From Sporopachydermia quercuum (taxonomy: Eukaryota; Ascomycota; Sporopachydermiomycetes; Sporopachydermiales; Sporopachydermiaceae), in NCBI GenBank assembly GCA_001599295.1, contig BCGN01000006.1, positions 1,054,001 to 1,118,000 on the forward strand: a DNA stretch of 64,000 nucleotides. The letters run 5' to 3'. A program made the translations under genes and the position numbers. The notes under the pieces were generated by a model. That model was given only the letters and a program-made list of their open reading frames with translations, did not search any database and was not told the origin of the DNA. Shown in pieces: positions 8,625-18,495 of the stretch (the first letter of the stretch is position 1; each line of letters opens with the position of its first letter).

Positions 8625-10928
8625 ATGGGTCCAAAGAGAAGATCCGGAATAAATAGAGCCAGCGGTGCTACTGGCACTGGAGAGGAAGTTACAAGGAAGA
8701 GAAGAAGGAGTCAGCTGGAAGAACCAGAGCCTGAACCTAAAGAGGAAGAAGACGAAATCGAAAAAGATGTTGGATCGGATGCCGGAGAAGAGTCAGATCT
8801 TAAAAGTGAGCCCGGAAGCGGAAGCGGAAGTGCTGTTGTGAAAATTCGCATGACTTCCTCGAAACCCAGCCCTGAAGATTCCGAAATAGATCTATCTGTT
8901 ATCCATCAGCTGCTTCTATCAATTCTACAATCAGTAGAAGAACTGACTCCAGAATCTGCAGAATCTCCAAAACAGGAGCCAGAAAGACTGTTGGCTTCCG
9001 AGTTTTTCCGGTTGCCAACTAAAAAGCTGTACCCCGAATACTACGAAGAGATCAAAAACCCAATTTCTCTTCATGAGATAAGACAGAAGATAGATCCGAA
9101 AGCAGGAGAGACTTCTAGAAGACGCGGAAGTGAAGCAAATAGTAAGAAAAGGCTTTATCAAAATTTCAACGAGTTCGTTGATGATTTCAAACGAATGGCA
9201 GATAATGCTGCTATATTCAATGATCCTACAAGCGAAATCGCTCAAGATGCCGCTAAAATATATAAGTTTGTTCTTACCAAAGTAAAGGAATTATCACCTT
9301 CTGCTGTACCTTCTTCCGGAAAGCAGCCAAACGAGGGAACTCCCAAACCGGGTAAGAAAAGAGGAAGGAAACCAAACGTGCTACGTATCAAAAAGAAGAA
9401 CGACGTGAAAACTGAGCCAGCTGGTGAATCAACACGGGATCAAGAAACCCCATTAGATGATGAAGAACTAATAGCAAGAGAAGGTGAAGAGCTGAAATCA
9501 GCAATGACAACTCTTATAAACTTTTTAATTAATATGAAGGTTCAAAGGAGAAAAATCTCTGAGCTGTTTATGTATGAGCCAGACCGAGAGGAGTATCCAG
9601 ATTATCATAAGGTAGTAGCCAGACCAATGGCATTTAACACAATTTTACTGGAGATTGATGCTGGAGAGTTTGACATGAACATCAATGCGTTTGCTGATGA
9701 GACAGAGCTGATTTTCACTAATGCTCAACTGTACAATGAAGAAGGAAGTTTCGTTTATGGGGATTCAAAGCTGTTGCAGCAAGCATTTAAGGAAAAAATA
9801 GAAGAATTAAAGGAAAGGTTTCCTGATTTCCTTTCGGGAAGACCTAAGAGTCTGAGCAAAAAGCCTATAAAGCTATCGATCAAACGAAAGAGAGGTCCTA
9901 GGTTGAAACTGAAAGCCAAAAACAGTGAAGGAAAGAATACAGAAGACGCGGAAAACGATACCGAGCATGAAGGAGGTTCCCGAAGATCGTTTATCCGAAT
10001 TAAACCGAAAGCGGAAGATGGCGGAACTGATGATCTGGGAAGCTCGGTAGATATGCCGAAGAGGAAAAGAGGCCGAGCTAAAAGCTCACCTGCTCCCGAT
10101 ACGGAGAATGGAGAACCGGTTAGAAAAAGAAGAGGTCGCAAACCTAAATCAACATTAGTTAAAATCGACTCGGAACTGGATAACGGAGAAGATGGCGGAT
10201 TAGATCATTATAGTTACGGAGATAGTACCGAGGAAATCGTAAAGTCTCCAAGCCCTCCCCTATCAAAATTCGACTTTCCATTCATTGTTTCAAAAGATGA
10301 TCCCAAAAGTTCCACTCAGGTTGGTAAACCATTATCAGAAGTGTTTATAGAAGAAGTAAGCTTTAGCTCTGTGCGGAATATACCTAGAACACGTTTGCCA
10401 TTCAACCCTCTGATCAGTATATTCTCAACATCAATTCAAGATTACTTTGAGTATAGATTTCCTTCTAATTGTCTTCTGAGACCAGGCACTGGAGGCAAAT
10501 TTGCATTTACAGTGATAAATTCTCCTGTGGTCGGAATATACACTGCCCTGAATGAAGCAATACTTGCTACAAGGCCGTATAATTTCACTGTCACTTGTAA
10601 TGGAACAAGAATTGAACCTGTGACAGTATTCAATCAGAACCAGTTACACCATCACGAGGATAAGTATTCTTCGGGAGGGCAAGACGATAAACAAGTGTTG
10701 GATAAAAGCAATGTAATTTCAGGAAAAGACACGTTGAAAAGCAAATACGAAGCGAGATTGAGGCTGGGTATGAATACAGTGGAAATAGCTATTCAAGTGG
10801 CTCCACCAGTTCAAAGGGGAGGTACCTTACCAGTCAGACATTCAGTTCAAAGCTCAATGACAACTTTTGATGAAGGATCTGAAATGGAGAAGTTTACATT
10901 CTATATTGATTTACTATCTGCTGCCTAA
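8625..10928 (+). CDS. RSC4: RSC chromatin-remodelling complex subunit Rsc4, tandem bromodomains
   Basis: A 767-residue protein from the ATG at 8625. Seen: an acidic/basic N-terminal tail; bromodomain 1 at about residues 92-220 (LYPEYYEEIKNPISLHEI, with FNDPT supplying the acetyl-lysine-binding Asn); bromodomain 2 at about 288-398 (YPDYHKVVARPMAF, with LYNEEGS); then a long basic linker with RGRKP and RGRAK motifs; and a C-terminal domain (about 575-767) starting near SVRNIPRTRLPFNPLISIF. Known: Rsc4 is an RSC subunit whose second bromodomain reads H3K14ac. The S. cerevisiae protein is 625 residues, so this one is longer, mainly in the tails and linker. The RGRKP repeats resemble AT-hooks and may add DNA contact (inference). 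Confidence 0.88.
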   Translation: MGPKRRSGINRASGATGTGEEVTRKRRRSQLEEPEPEPKEEEDEIEKDVGSDAGEESDLKSEPGSGSGSAVVKIRMTSSKPSPEDSEIDLSVIHQLLLSILQSVEELTPESAESPKQEPERLLASEFFRLPTKKLYPEYYEEIKNPISLHEIRQKIDPKAGETSRRRGSEANSKKRLYQNFNEFVDDFKRMADNAAIFNDPTSEIAQDAAKIYKFVLTKVKELSPSAVPSSGKQPNEGTPKPGKKRGRKPNVLRIKKKNDVKTEPAGESTRDQETPLDDEELIAREGEELKSAMTTLINFLINMKVQRRKISELFMYEPDREEYPDYHKVVARPMAFNTILLEIDAGEFDMNINAFADETELIFTNAQLYNEEGSFVYGDSKLLQQAFKEKIEELKERFPDFLSGRPKSLSKKPIKLSIKRKRGPRLKLKAKNSEGKNTEDAENDTEHEGGSRRSFIRIKPKAEDGGTDDLGSSVDMPKRKRGRAKSSPAPDTENGEPVRKRRGRKPKSTLVKIDSELDNGEDGGLDHYSYGDSTEEIVKSPSPPLSKFDFPFIVSKDDPKSSTQVGKPLSEVFIEEVSFSSVRNIPRTRLPFNPLISIFSTSIQDYFEYRFPSNCLLRPGTGGKFAFTVINSPVVGIYTALNEAILATRPYNFTVTCNGTRIEPVTVFNQNQLHHHEDKYSSGGQDDKQVLDKSNVISGKDTLKSKYEARLRLGMNTVEIAIQVAPPVQRGGTLPVRHSVQSSMTTFDEGSEMEKFTFYIDLLSAA

Positions 10929-11428
10929 GAACCTGCTGGTGGTAGTCGTTTCCTATAAGATGAGGTTGCTGCAAGTGCTGGTTGTGAATTAGAATGAGAA
11001 GTATAGCTGTTGTACTTTTATTTGAGGAGTGTCCAAATGAGTATAAGAACGTGATATTCATATGTGAACTATAATCCGTGTCTTCTCTCTTACTTATGAT
11101 ATGTCAATTCATAAATAAATATTTAATTAGATACTTAGAGCGTTATAATGCTGATTTATAGGAGTAGAAAAATGTAGGAACAGTAAAACGATCACGTGAT
11201 GCGAAATGAAATTTTCGGAAATAATATTTATTTTTCTCCTAGAAAAGCGGAGACTATATCGATAATGTTGTATGATTATGTAATTTTATATCATTCCTTA
11301 TTCGAATTACTTTCCTGTTTATCGACCAAAATGCTCCTCTTATTATTCATCTAGTCTATCATCCATAGATTAACAGATCGATTGATTAGACAGACAATCA
11401 ATCAGGTTAGATATCGGAGAAGTTTAAT
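10929..11428. other. intergenic with palindromic CACGTG site
   Basis: About 500 bp. It contains the palindrome ATCACGTGAT (11191-11200), a strong Cbf1/bHLH-type site, about 230 bp upstream of the small spliced gene. Otherwise AT-rich with no ORF. Confidence 0.5.
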
Positions 11429-11834
11429 ATGGGAGGAGACGATAGGTAAGTTTATTTTTCTAAACTACAAAGGATTCCGTTGGAAAATAGTATGATTAAC
11501 ATGATGACTCAGACGTAGGAAGAATAAAGGTAGCAAATCCACTTCTGGTTCGCCTTCCCCTTCGCCGGGGCCAGTTGGAGCGTCAAGTTCGCGAAACGAT
11601 TTCCGAAATGACGAAATAGCAGCCCATATGAAAGAGCAGTATAATTCTGCTGTTAATAGAAGCAAGGTCCCCAACTCTGAAGTTCAGATTTATAGAAATG
11701 AATCAGGTAGTGGATGGTCCTCAACTGTTACTACAGGCAGAAAACGTGGATCTGGAACGACAAATTCTGGAAATAATACTCAGTCAGGTTTGGATATTTA
11801 TGGAGAGCTTATGAAAGGATTAAATAACAATTAA
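11429..11834 (+). CDS. small protein of unknown function, two exons
   Basis: Exon 1 is 11429-11445 and exon 2 is 11519-11834, separated by a 73-nt intron (GTAAGT donor, GATTAAC branch-like sequence, TAG acceptor). The spliced frame is exactly 111 codons (110 residues). Seen: MGGDD start with a possible N-myristoylation Gly2, a Ser/Pro-rich low-complexity segment, a conserved-looking core (RNDEIAAHMKEQYNSAVNRS, then SEVQIYRNES), a Ser/Thr/Gly-rich stretch and a C-terminal LDIYGELMKGLNNN. No membrane segment. I do not recognise the family. Codon content and splice geometry support a real gene. The intron length equals that of MXR1. Confidence 0.7.
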
Positions 11835-13499
11835 TTATTATGTAATATATAAAACTCTATCAATATCATAAGCTTTTCACACTTTTGCCATTGACTATTG
11901 CTTTTTCCTTCCTTATTATTGATTATTTTTCACAACCAGATAATAGAATTCAACATGAAATAAATATCAATTAAGTCATGAGGAGATCCAGAGTTTACCA
12001 TAGGAAAGGCTCGGAATAACTAAAGTGCAATACGCGAAAAAACCGGGAGAAGTCCAAGTCAAGTGAAGAAAAAACTGGAAATGGGACTGGAATGGTTCCC
12101 GAAGTAATCCGAGAGAATTAAGTTTGTACCTAATTAATCAATAAATATATACGTATATCCGATACACTATATTACCCCACAATAATTAATGCAGTGTTGG
12201 ACGAAATCAAGACTAAAAACTGCGTGAAATATCCAGACAAGCATTATGACAAGAGGATGATCGTTAGATGGTAAGGAAGTGTGAAGTTCCGGAGACTTAT
12301 CAATGAGAAGCGGGACGAAAGGACTGAGAGAAAATAGGAGACAGCTGTCGAAGTGATGGATTGTGGGGAAGTTATATCGATTATTATTATTTTGGGTTGT
12401 TTAAAGTTGTTTTAAAAGAATGAGCTGTGTTGATGAGAGGATGGGATCAATGACATACATAAGTGTTGGAACGAAGTGAGTACCGCTTTAGATCAGATGT
12501 TTTAGATCAGGAACAAGGTAGAAAGAGATCAAAAAGATGTAGGATAAGCTGATCATTTACTTCATGAGATAAATTGCAGTGTCAACTATACATAAAAGTT
12601 GTTATCTTTCGATATTCTCATGATACATCTCGCTTGAAATTCGTTCCTGTCGGTCATTATTCAAATGGTGACAAGTCGTCCTCCATACTTGCTTCCGATC
12701 CCTAATAGTAATACATCGTATTTCTCCATACTTTTGTTCAAAAACTATCAGAACTATTATAACCTTTCTTACCATTTTACGATTCAATTTATTATCTATA
12801 CATTAATGCGGTATAATATCTGCATGATAAACTTGCAAAGCTCCTTTCCAGTCATGTCATTCAAGTTCCGGTTTTGACCTGTACGGAAAAACAAATAAAG
12901 TTTTGTTTACTTTCTTTTTGTAGACCTTGTCATTCTCTAAGAGCGAGATACATTTCATTTTGATGAGTGGTTAGTAGTTGGTAGAATTAGACCTGTCTAT
13001 ATTAATTGTGTAAGATGTTTAGCATGACGAGCTAATAGCAATTATTCACAGTATGTTACTAAGTTACTATATTCTTGAATGTTTTTTTCTTACACTTGAA
13101 CACTTGGCCTTCCTCGGTCGTATCAAATCCCCTAATTTTTCCTACCATACGTCCCTATGTCACTACAATGTCACATCAATGTCAAATTTCGCTAGGACAT
13201 TGTTTTGTCCTTCTCTTCTTCCTCCATTACGTACAAACCTAAGGTGCTCAGTTTTCATTGCCTTTCATGGCCAATTCCTACATCCTCATTCCTTCTCACT
13301 TTCTTCCTCCTTATATATTTCGTTTCTTGTTAATTAGTCCTGATTGTTGATTCTGTGTGTTATCAAGTATTGTAATATATTTAATTGGATTACTTACTAC
13401 GAGAATTGAACCAAGCCACAACCTTTTTCAACCGAAGCATAGGATAAGCACACATAACTTATCATCACTGTCAATTCCGAACCATCATCTACACTCACA
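11835..13499. other. intergenic, 1.7 kb, FBP1 upstream region
   Basis: AT-rich. Only short ORFs without family features. A TATATA element sits near 13311-13317, about 185 bp before the FBP1 ATG. The unusual length fits a regulated gluconeogenic promoter (inference). Confidence 0.5.
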
Positions 13500-14522
13500 A
13501 TGTCTACTACATCAGGAATCAATGAACAACCAGTTGAGACTGATGTTGTAACACTTACTAGATTTATTCTACAAGAACAACAGAAGTTAGGAGCTCAAGC
13601 CACTGGTGATTTGACAATACTTCTCAATTCTTTACAATTTGCTTTCAAGTTCATTGCTCATAACATCAGAAAATCAACATTGGTTAACTTATTAGGATTA
13701 GCAGGTAACACCAATTCTACCGGAGATTCTCAAAAGAAGTTAGATGTTATTGGTGATGAGATTTTCATCAATGCTATGAAAGCATCTGACAGGGTGAAAG
13801 TTCTTGTTTCTGAAGAACAGGAAGATTTAATTGTCTTTGAAGGCGGTGGAAGATACGCCGTAGTATGTGACCCTATTGACGGTTCATCTAACTTAGATGC
13901 TGGGGTTTCTGTCGGAACTATTTTTGGAGTTTATAGATTATTACCTAGTTCCAGCGGATCAATTAAAGATGTTTTAAGACCAGGTACTGAAATGGTTGCT
14001 GCTGGTTATACTATGTATGGTGCATCTGCCAATTTGATGCTTACAACTGGTAATGGTGTTAATGGATTCACTTTAGATGATACTTTAGGTGAATTTATCT
14101 TAACTAATCCTAATTTGAGAATTCCAAAAGCCAGATCTATTTACTCCATTAATGAAGGCAATGCTAAGTTCTGGGCTGAATCCACCCAAAAATTTGTGGA
14201 ATCATTGAAATTCCCTCCTGAAGGTAAGAAGCCATATTCTGCAAGATACATTGGTTCTATGGTTGCTGACGTTCATAGAACTTTATTGTATGGAGGTTTG
14301 TTTGCTTATCCTGCTGATGCCAAATCTAAGAAGGGCAAATTAAGAGTTTTATATGAATGTTTCCCAATGGCTTTCCTTTTGGAACAAGCTGGTGGTTTAG
14401 CAGTTAATGATGAAGGTAAGCGAATCATGGAATTAGTTCCTAAGGAAATTCATGAGAGATCTGGTATCTGGTTAGGTAGCGAAGAAGAAATTAAAAGCTT
14501 TTTGAAGACTGTCCCTAAATAA
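13500..14522 (+). CDS. FBP1: fructose-1,6-bisphosphatase
   Basis: A 340-residue protein, near the family length (348 in S. cerevisiae). Seen: TGDLTILLNSLQFAFKFIAHNIRK (effector/AMP-site region, in part), VLVSEEQED, the metal-binding CDPIDGSSNLDAG, the substrate-loop segment GSMVADVHRTLLYGGLFAYP, and the active-site block GKLRVLYECFPMAF. Known: hydrolyses fructose-1,6-bisphosphate in gluconeogenesis. In S. cerevisiae it is glucose-repressed and degraded via the GID ligase, which reads an N-terminal proline, and is phosphorylated at an RRxS site near residue 11. Odd: here the N-terminus is MSTTSGINEQ, with Ser at position 2 and no RRxS, so both controls seem absent. The start is the only in-frame ATG before the conserved domain. 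Confidence 0.97.
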   Translation: MSTTSGINEQPVETDVVTLTRFILQEQQKLGAQATGDLTILLNSLQFAFKFIAHNIRKSTLVNLLGLAGNTNSTGDSQKKLDVIGDEIFINAMKASDRVKVLVSEEQEDLIVFEGGGRYAVVCDPIDGSSNLDAGVSVGTIFGVYRLLPSSSGSIKDVLRPGTEMVAAGYTMYGASANLMLTTGNGVNGFTLDDTLGEFILTNPNLRIPKARSIYSINEGNAKFWAESTQKFVESLKFPPEGKKPYSARYIGSMVADVHRTLLYGGLFAYPADAKSKKGKLRVLYECFPMAFLLEQAGGLAVNDEGKRIMELVPKEIHERSGIWLGSEEEIKSFLKTVPK

Positions 14523-15110
14523 ATAATTCTCTTAACCAATTTAAGGGAGTATTAATAACTTAACTTGTTCATTTTATTTATGGGAGAAATATTGTAGACG
14601 GTTCACGTGCGTATGTTGAATGTAGAGGAAAGATACGATTTAATGTTCATCCGTTGATTTATGGACTCACTGAAGTGTATTCTGATGTATATAGTTACTA
14701 GTATTATTTGGTTGAATTATAGAATTGATTTCATTTATTTGTTCTTGCTTCAAATGTTCTATTCAAAATAATGATCAAGCTCCTTTATTCCTTAGATCTT
14801 TTATTTGTATGATGATGATGCGCAGTTCTGCAATACATGCAAAGTGTGCATTTTATGCGTGTATTTGCATTATTCTACATAATTCTACATCACTCGGCAT
14901 ATTCCTGCAGCATCACTCATTCTTGGACATCCTTCATTCTCCACAAAATCAATCTTTCTTATCTCTTTCTTTCTACAATCCAAAAAGATACGTAAGTAAT
15001 GTAACTTACAATGGATCTGTATTGAACCTACTAAGTATTGAAAACACCTATTATTAGCACTATTAAGTTCATTCTTACAATAAGCAAATATATATACATC
15101 TAGTGATGAG
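14523..15110. other. intergenic with CACGTG and TATA-like element
   Basis: About 590 bp between tandem genes. CACGTG lies at 14604-14609 and TATATATA at about 15089-15096, just before the MCH1 start. No RNA gene or convincing ORF. Confidence 0.5.
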
Positions 15111-16613
15111 ATGAAACACGCATCTCAGGTTGAGCGATTGCTCACATCGCATGTCAATAAGGTGCTCTCCAGACAATCACGAACGCTATTAAGAGTATCA
15201 GCTTTTATTCTGTCGGTGATATGCTGTCTTTGCGCAGGATCTATTTTACTGTTTTCTATATTTGCGGTTCAATTCCAAAGCCAATTGCATTATAATCAAA
15301 TTCAAATCAATGCTATCTCCATTGCTTCAGAACTGGGAATGTATCTACCGTTACCTGTACTTGGAATAGTAGCGGATTTATATGGGCCAGTGATCCTGGC
15401 ATTTTTATCAACAATACTATTCTGTCCAGGTTATTTCATAGCCAGTATAGTAGCAAAAAGCTCTATGGAATATGTCTTTATGTTACCAGCATTTGCTATG
15501 ATTGGTTGTGCTACATCATCCTTATATCTATGTTCTATTATTGCATGCACTAAAACGTTTCCTGAATATAAAGGATTGAGCATTAGTTTACCGGTTGCAT
15601 GTTATGGGTTATCTAGTTTGCTAGAAGCTCAACTGGTATTCTACTTTTTCCACAAGGAAAATGATCCTAATAGAATTGATCTTGCTCAAACATTCTTGTT
15701 CTTCTCTGGGTTGTATTTACTTACAGGTATATTCAACTGGCTATCTAGCTGTGTAGTAGTTTTAGAGAGAAACATATTAAGGAAAAACAGCGCCAGAAGT
15801 GCAAGTGATGATGGTTCTAGAGCACCTTTGTTGCATGATTCTGAATCTATTTCGTCATATGTTGAAGAAGGTAATAATGAAGACGATTCTGTTCATGAAA
15901 GTCTAGCCTTGATTACAATTCCTAGTAGACAAGAGGTCTCGTCTTACGATAGAAGATTTAAACGATTTTTGAAAGACCCTTCTACTTGGTTGCTCATGGT
16001 GAGTTTGTTTCTTACTGTTGGACCAATGGAAATGTTCCTCAACAATATGGGAAGTATCGGCTTGATGTATAACAGTAATATAGACACCTCGTCATTGGTA
16101 TCAATTCATGCGACGTTTTCAACTATCTCAAGGTTTTCTGTTGGTATTCTCTCGGACTATTTGTCATCATTCAATCGGAAATGGAGAATTTGTAGAGTTT
16201 GGATCATTCTATTAGCATTGCTACTTATTATCTACTCTCAAACCTTGTTCATAGCCAGTGATCGTTATATGTCAGAAGATGCATTGTATATAGTTGCCAT
16301 GCTTGAAGGAATGAGCTATGGAGTCATCTTCACTATATATCCAACTATTGTTGCTCATGTATGGGGATTAGAGTCATTTGGTTCAAATTGGGGTGCATTT
16401 ATGATAGCACCAGCTGCAGGAAGTTTTTTATATGGACTGACATACGCTGGTGAATACGAATCTAGATGTACGGTTTCATCAATCTCTCATGACAATTGTC
16501 TTGATCTTGTTTTCTATGGAGCATTACTGAGTTTTGGTTCAGCATTTATTTTCATCTGGATAGCATGGAAATATATTTGGTGTAAAAGGAATCCTGATTT
16601 GAGAGTGTTTTGA
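15111..16613 (+). CDS. MCH1: MFS transporter of the Mch1 family
   Basis: A 500-residue protein with about 12 hydrophobic helices in two groups of six, split by a hydrophilic loop around residues 225-285 that has an acidic stretch. Seen: segments that align with S. cerevisiae Mch1, including QINAISIASELGMYLPLPVLGIVADLYGP, ACTKTFPEYKGLSISLPVACYG, GPMEMFLNNMGS and YPTIVAHVWG...FGSNWGAFMIAPAAGS. Known: Mch1 is a vacuolar-membrane, monocarboxylate-transporter-like protein; its substrate is unknown and it does not transport monocarboxylates in tests. The ATG at 15111 follows a TATA-like run. No intron. Confidence 0.9.
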   Translation: MKHASQVERLLTSHVNKVLSRQSRTLLRVSAFILSVICCLCAGSILLFSIFAVQFQSQLHYNQIQINAISIASELGMYLPLPVLGIVADLYGPVILAFLSTILFCPGYFIASIVAKSSMEYVFMLPAFAMIGCATSSLYLCSIIACTKTFPEYKGLSISLPVACYGLSSLLEAQLVFYFFHKENDPNRIDLAQTFLFFSGLYLLTGIFNWLSSCVVVLERNILRKNSARSASDDGSRAPLLHDSESISSYVEEGNNEDDSVHESLALITIPSRQEVSSYDRRFKRFLKDPSTWLLMVSLFLTVGPMEMFLNNMGSIGLMYNSNIDTSSLVSIHATFSTISRFSVGILSDYLSSFNRKWRICRVWIILLALLLIIYSQTLFIASDRYMSEDALYIVAMLEGMSYGVIFTIYPTIVAHVWGLESFGSNWGAFMIAPAAGSFLYGLTYAGEYESRCTVSSISHDNCLDLVFYGALLSFGSAFIFIWIAWKYIWCKRNPDLRVF

Positions 16614-18495
16614 ATGGTTGGTTTGCTACTAAGACATTGAGGTCCTACAACTTGGGTTTGAACGTTTATGATAGGCTTTCTGACATTCTAATGCATTGTA
16701 TGAATCTATATATGATTCATTTATATCTACTAGTTCGTATGTAAAAAAAAAGGCACTCTCGATAAATGTTTAATCATACCAATGTGAATTAATTGATAAT
16801 CCATTCCATGCAAGATCTTTTTAGTTCGTATGTTTCATACACCTATTGCGGACTACTCGCTATGACAAATGATATTGCGAAGTCAGAGTAGAGAAACTTT
16901 CCTCCAGACATAACATTGTCAATTTTTTTGACGTAGTAATGTCACAACTTAGAAAATTATTTATATCGGTCACAATTTGATCACTGGGTTTATATGGTTT
17001 TATTTATCCATAATTGGTTTTCCAGGACTTGCAGGATTAAGTTTGTTATTCCTCGAGCTTGTCTCTCGGAGCGATTACCCCATTTGAGAAGAGGTTGATC
17101 CTTCTTACCTTGTCATGATTGAAGGAGTTTTTCGGTACGCAGGATATGTCAATACACAATTGCTGGCTTTCCAGTCAGTTTAATTCAGTTATCAACCGAA
17201 TATTCAGCATCTTGTATAGCAACTGGAAATCATTCGTATACCTAGTTTATATATGCAATTGGCAGTTATCTCATCTCCTCGTAATTGTTGCCTAATTTAG
17301 GTTCATCTCCGAGTGAGATTTTGCTTAGTTTGTTTACAAGAAGAACAGGTGGCTGAATATTCTTCTGTACAATCAGTTCAGATTTCAGATTTACAAGGTT
17401 TATTCTTTGGCTATTTCTTCTCTCTTGCTTCATTTTCATTACATTTAAACACAGTTTGACAGATATAATAACATCCCTAAGTCTTGTTTATGTCAACATG
17501 TCAACACACAATTTTTTACTTAATTTTTAGCTCTCGGCTTTAGTAGTTTTTCCGAGGGTTTAAAACCGGATTAACTACACACCTAAGTACTTTAGAAACA
17601 CTTGAGATCTCCATTTTTAAACCTACATTCTACATTGAGATGTTATGTTTGCAGGATATTTTCCAATTGTCTTCAAAGAGGGTAACACTAAAGATCACAG
17701 ACTTTCCACGGTGGCCTTAACTATGCGTTGTCGTATCTTAACAGGCGCATATTATTTCCTCTAAAACCTACCTGTTCTCCTCAAAATTTCACTAGAGTAT
17801 TTCTATTTCAGCAAGTGTTTTATTTCCAGCTTTTCATCATATTTCCTCTTTCCCATCCTATTTTATTCTTTCTTTTTCTGTTCCCCTTAACCACCTTCTC
17901 ATCTTTCCAGCGTATAATGAGACGTGACGTCTCTCGTTTTCTTCCGTAAAGGGTAGTATTCTTTTTCTAACCGCTCTCAAGTAATTGTCTTCCGAGGGTA
18001 ACACTGAAGATCAGACTACCTTAATTGAGCAAGAACTCAATGAAAAGTTATTTGTTTCAACTCAATGATTTCTCCCTAACGGTGATGTGAAACAATGGAT
18101 AGAAGTTTCACTTGCATAGAACCATATGAATTTGATCTACCAGGAATGAACGAACAAGATATAGCTGTTTCTTGGTGTTGAATATTTGTTTGCATTTGAA
18201 CTGGGAAATTCGTCAATAGCCTTTATTTTTTTCAGTAGTAAATAAGTAACAGCTGAGGAATAGGAGATAGAGGGAATTCTGTTACGTCAGTGGTGTCAGT
18301 GATATACAAAAGGACAACAAAAAGAATAGCTTCCTGTTGATTACTAGATTTATTCGGATCACAATTGCAACATAACTTTGAATTGACGTACTATCAACAC
18401 TTTTGCTTTTCTTTGAACGTCTAGGAAGCTGTTTAAATTATTAGGGATTCACCGAGCAGAGAATTATCCGTAACACAATAAACATATAATCAAAA
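16614..18495. other. intergenic, 1.9 kb, with an imperfect direct repeat
   Basis: No supported ORF. Two copies of a GAGGGTAACACT(A/G)AAGATCA-type element of about 35 bp occur near 17667-17704 and 17984-18016, both followed by CCTTAA. A pyrimidine-rich block lies between them. This is the upstream region of SEC61. Confidence 0.55.
17667..18021. repeat. imperfect direct repeat pair upstream of SEC61
   Basis: Copy 1 (about 17667-17704) and copy 2 (about 17984-18016) share ATTGTCTTC, GAGGGTAACACT, AAGATCA and GACT with a few gaps; each then has CCTTAA (about 17715-17720 and about 18018-18023). Spacing is about 318 bp. Function unknown; a duplicated regulatory element is one possibility. Confidence 0.6.

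Noticed and set aside
14725-15057. 110-codon plus-strand ORF between FBP1 and MCH1
   Set aside because: Starts at a non-ATG codon; overlaps the MCH1 promoter.
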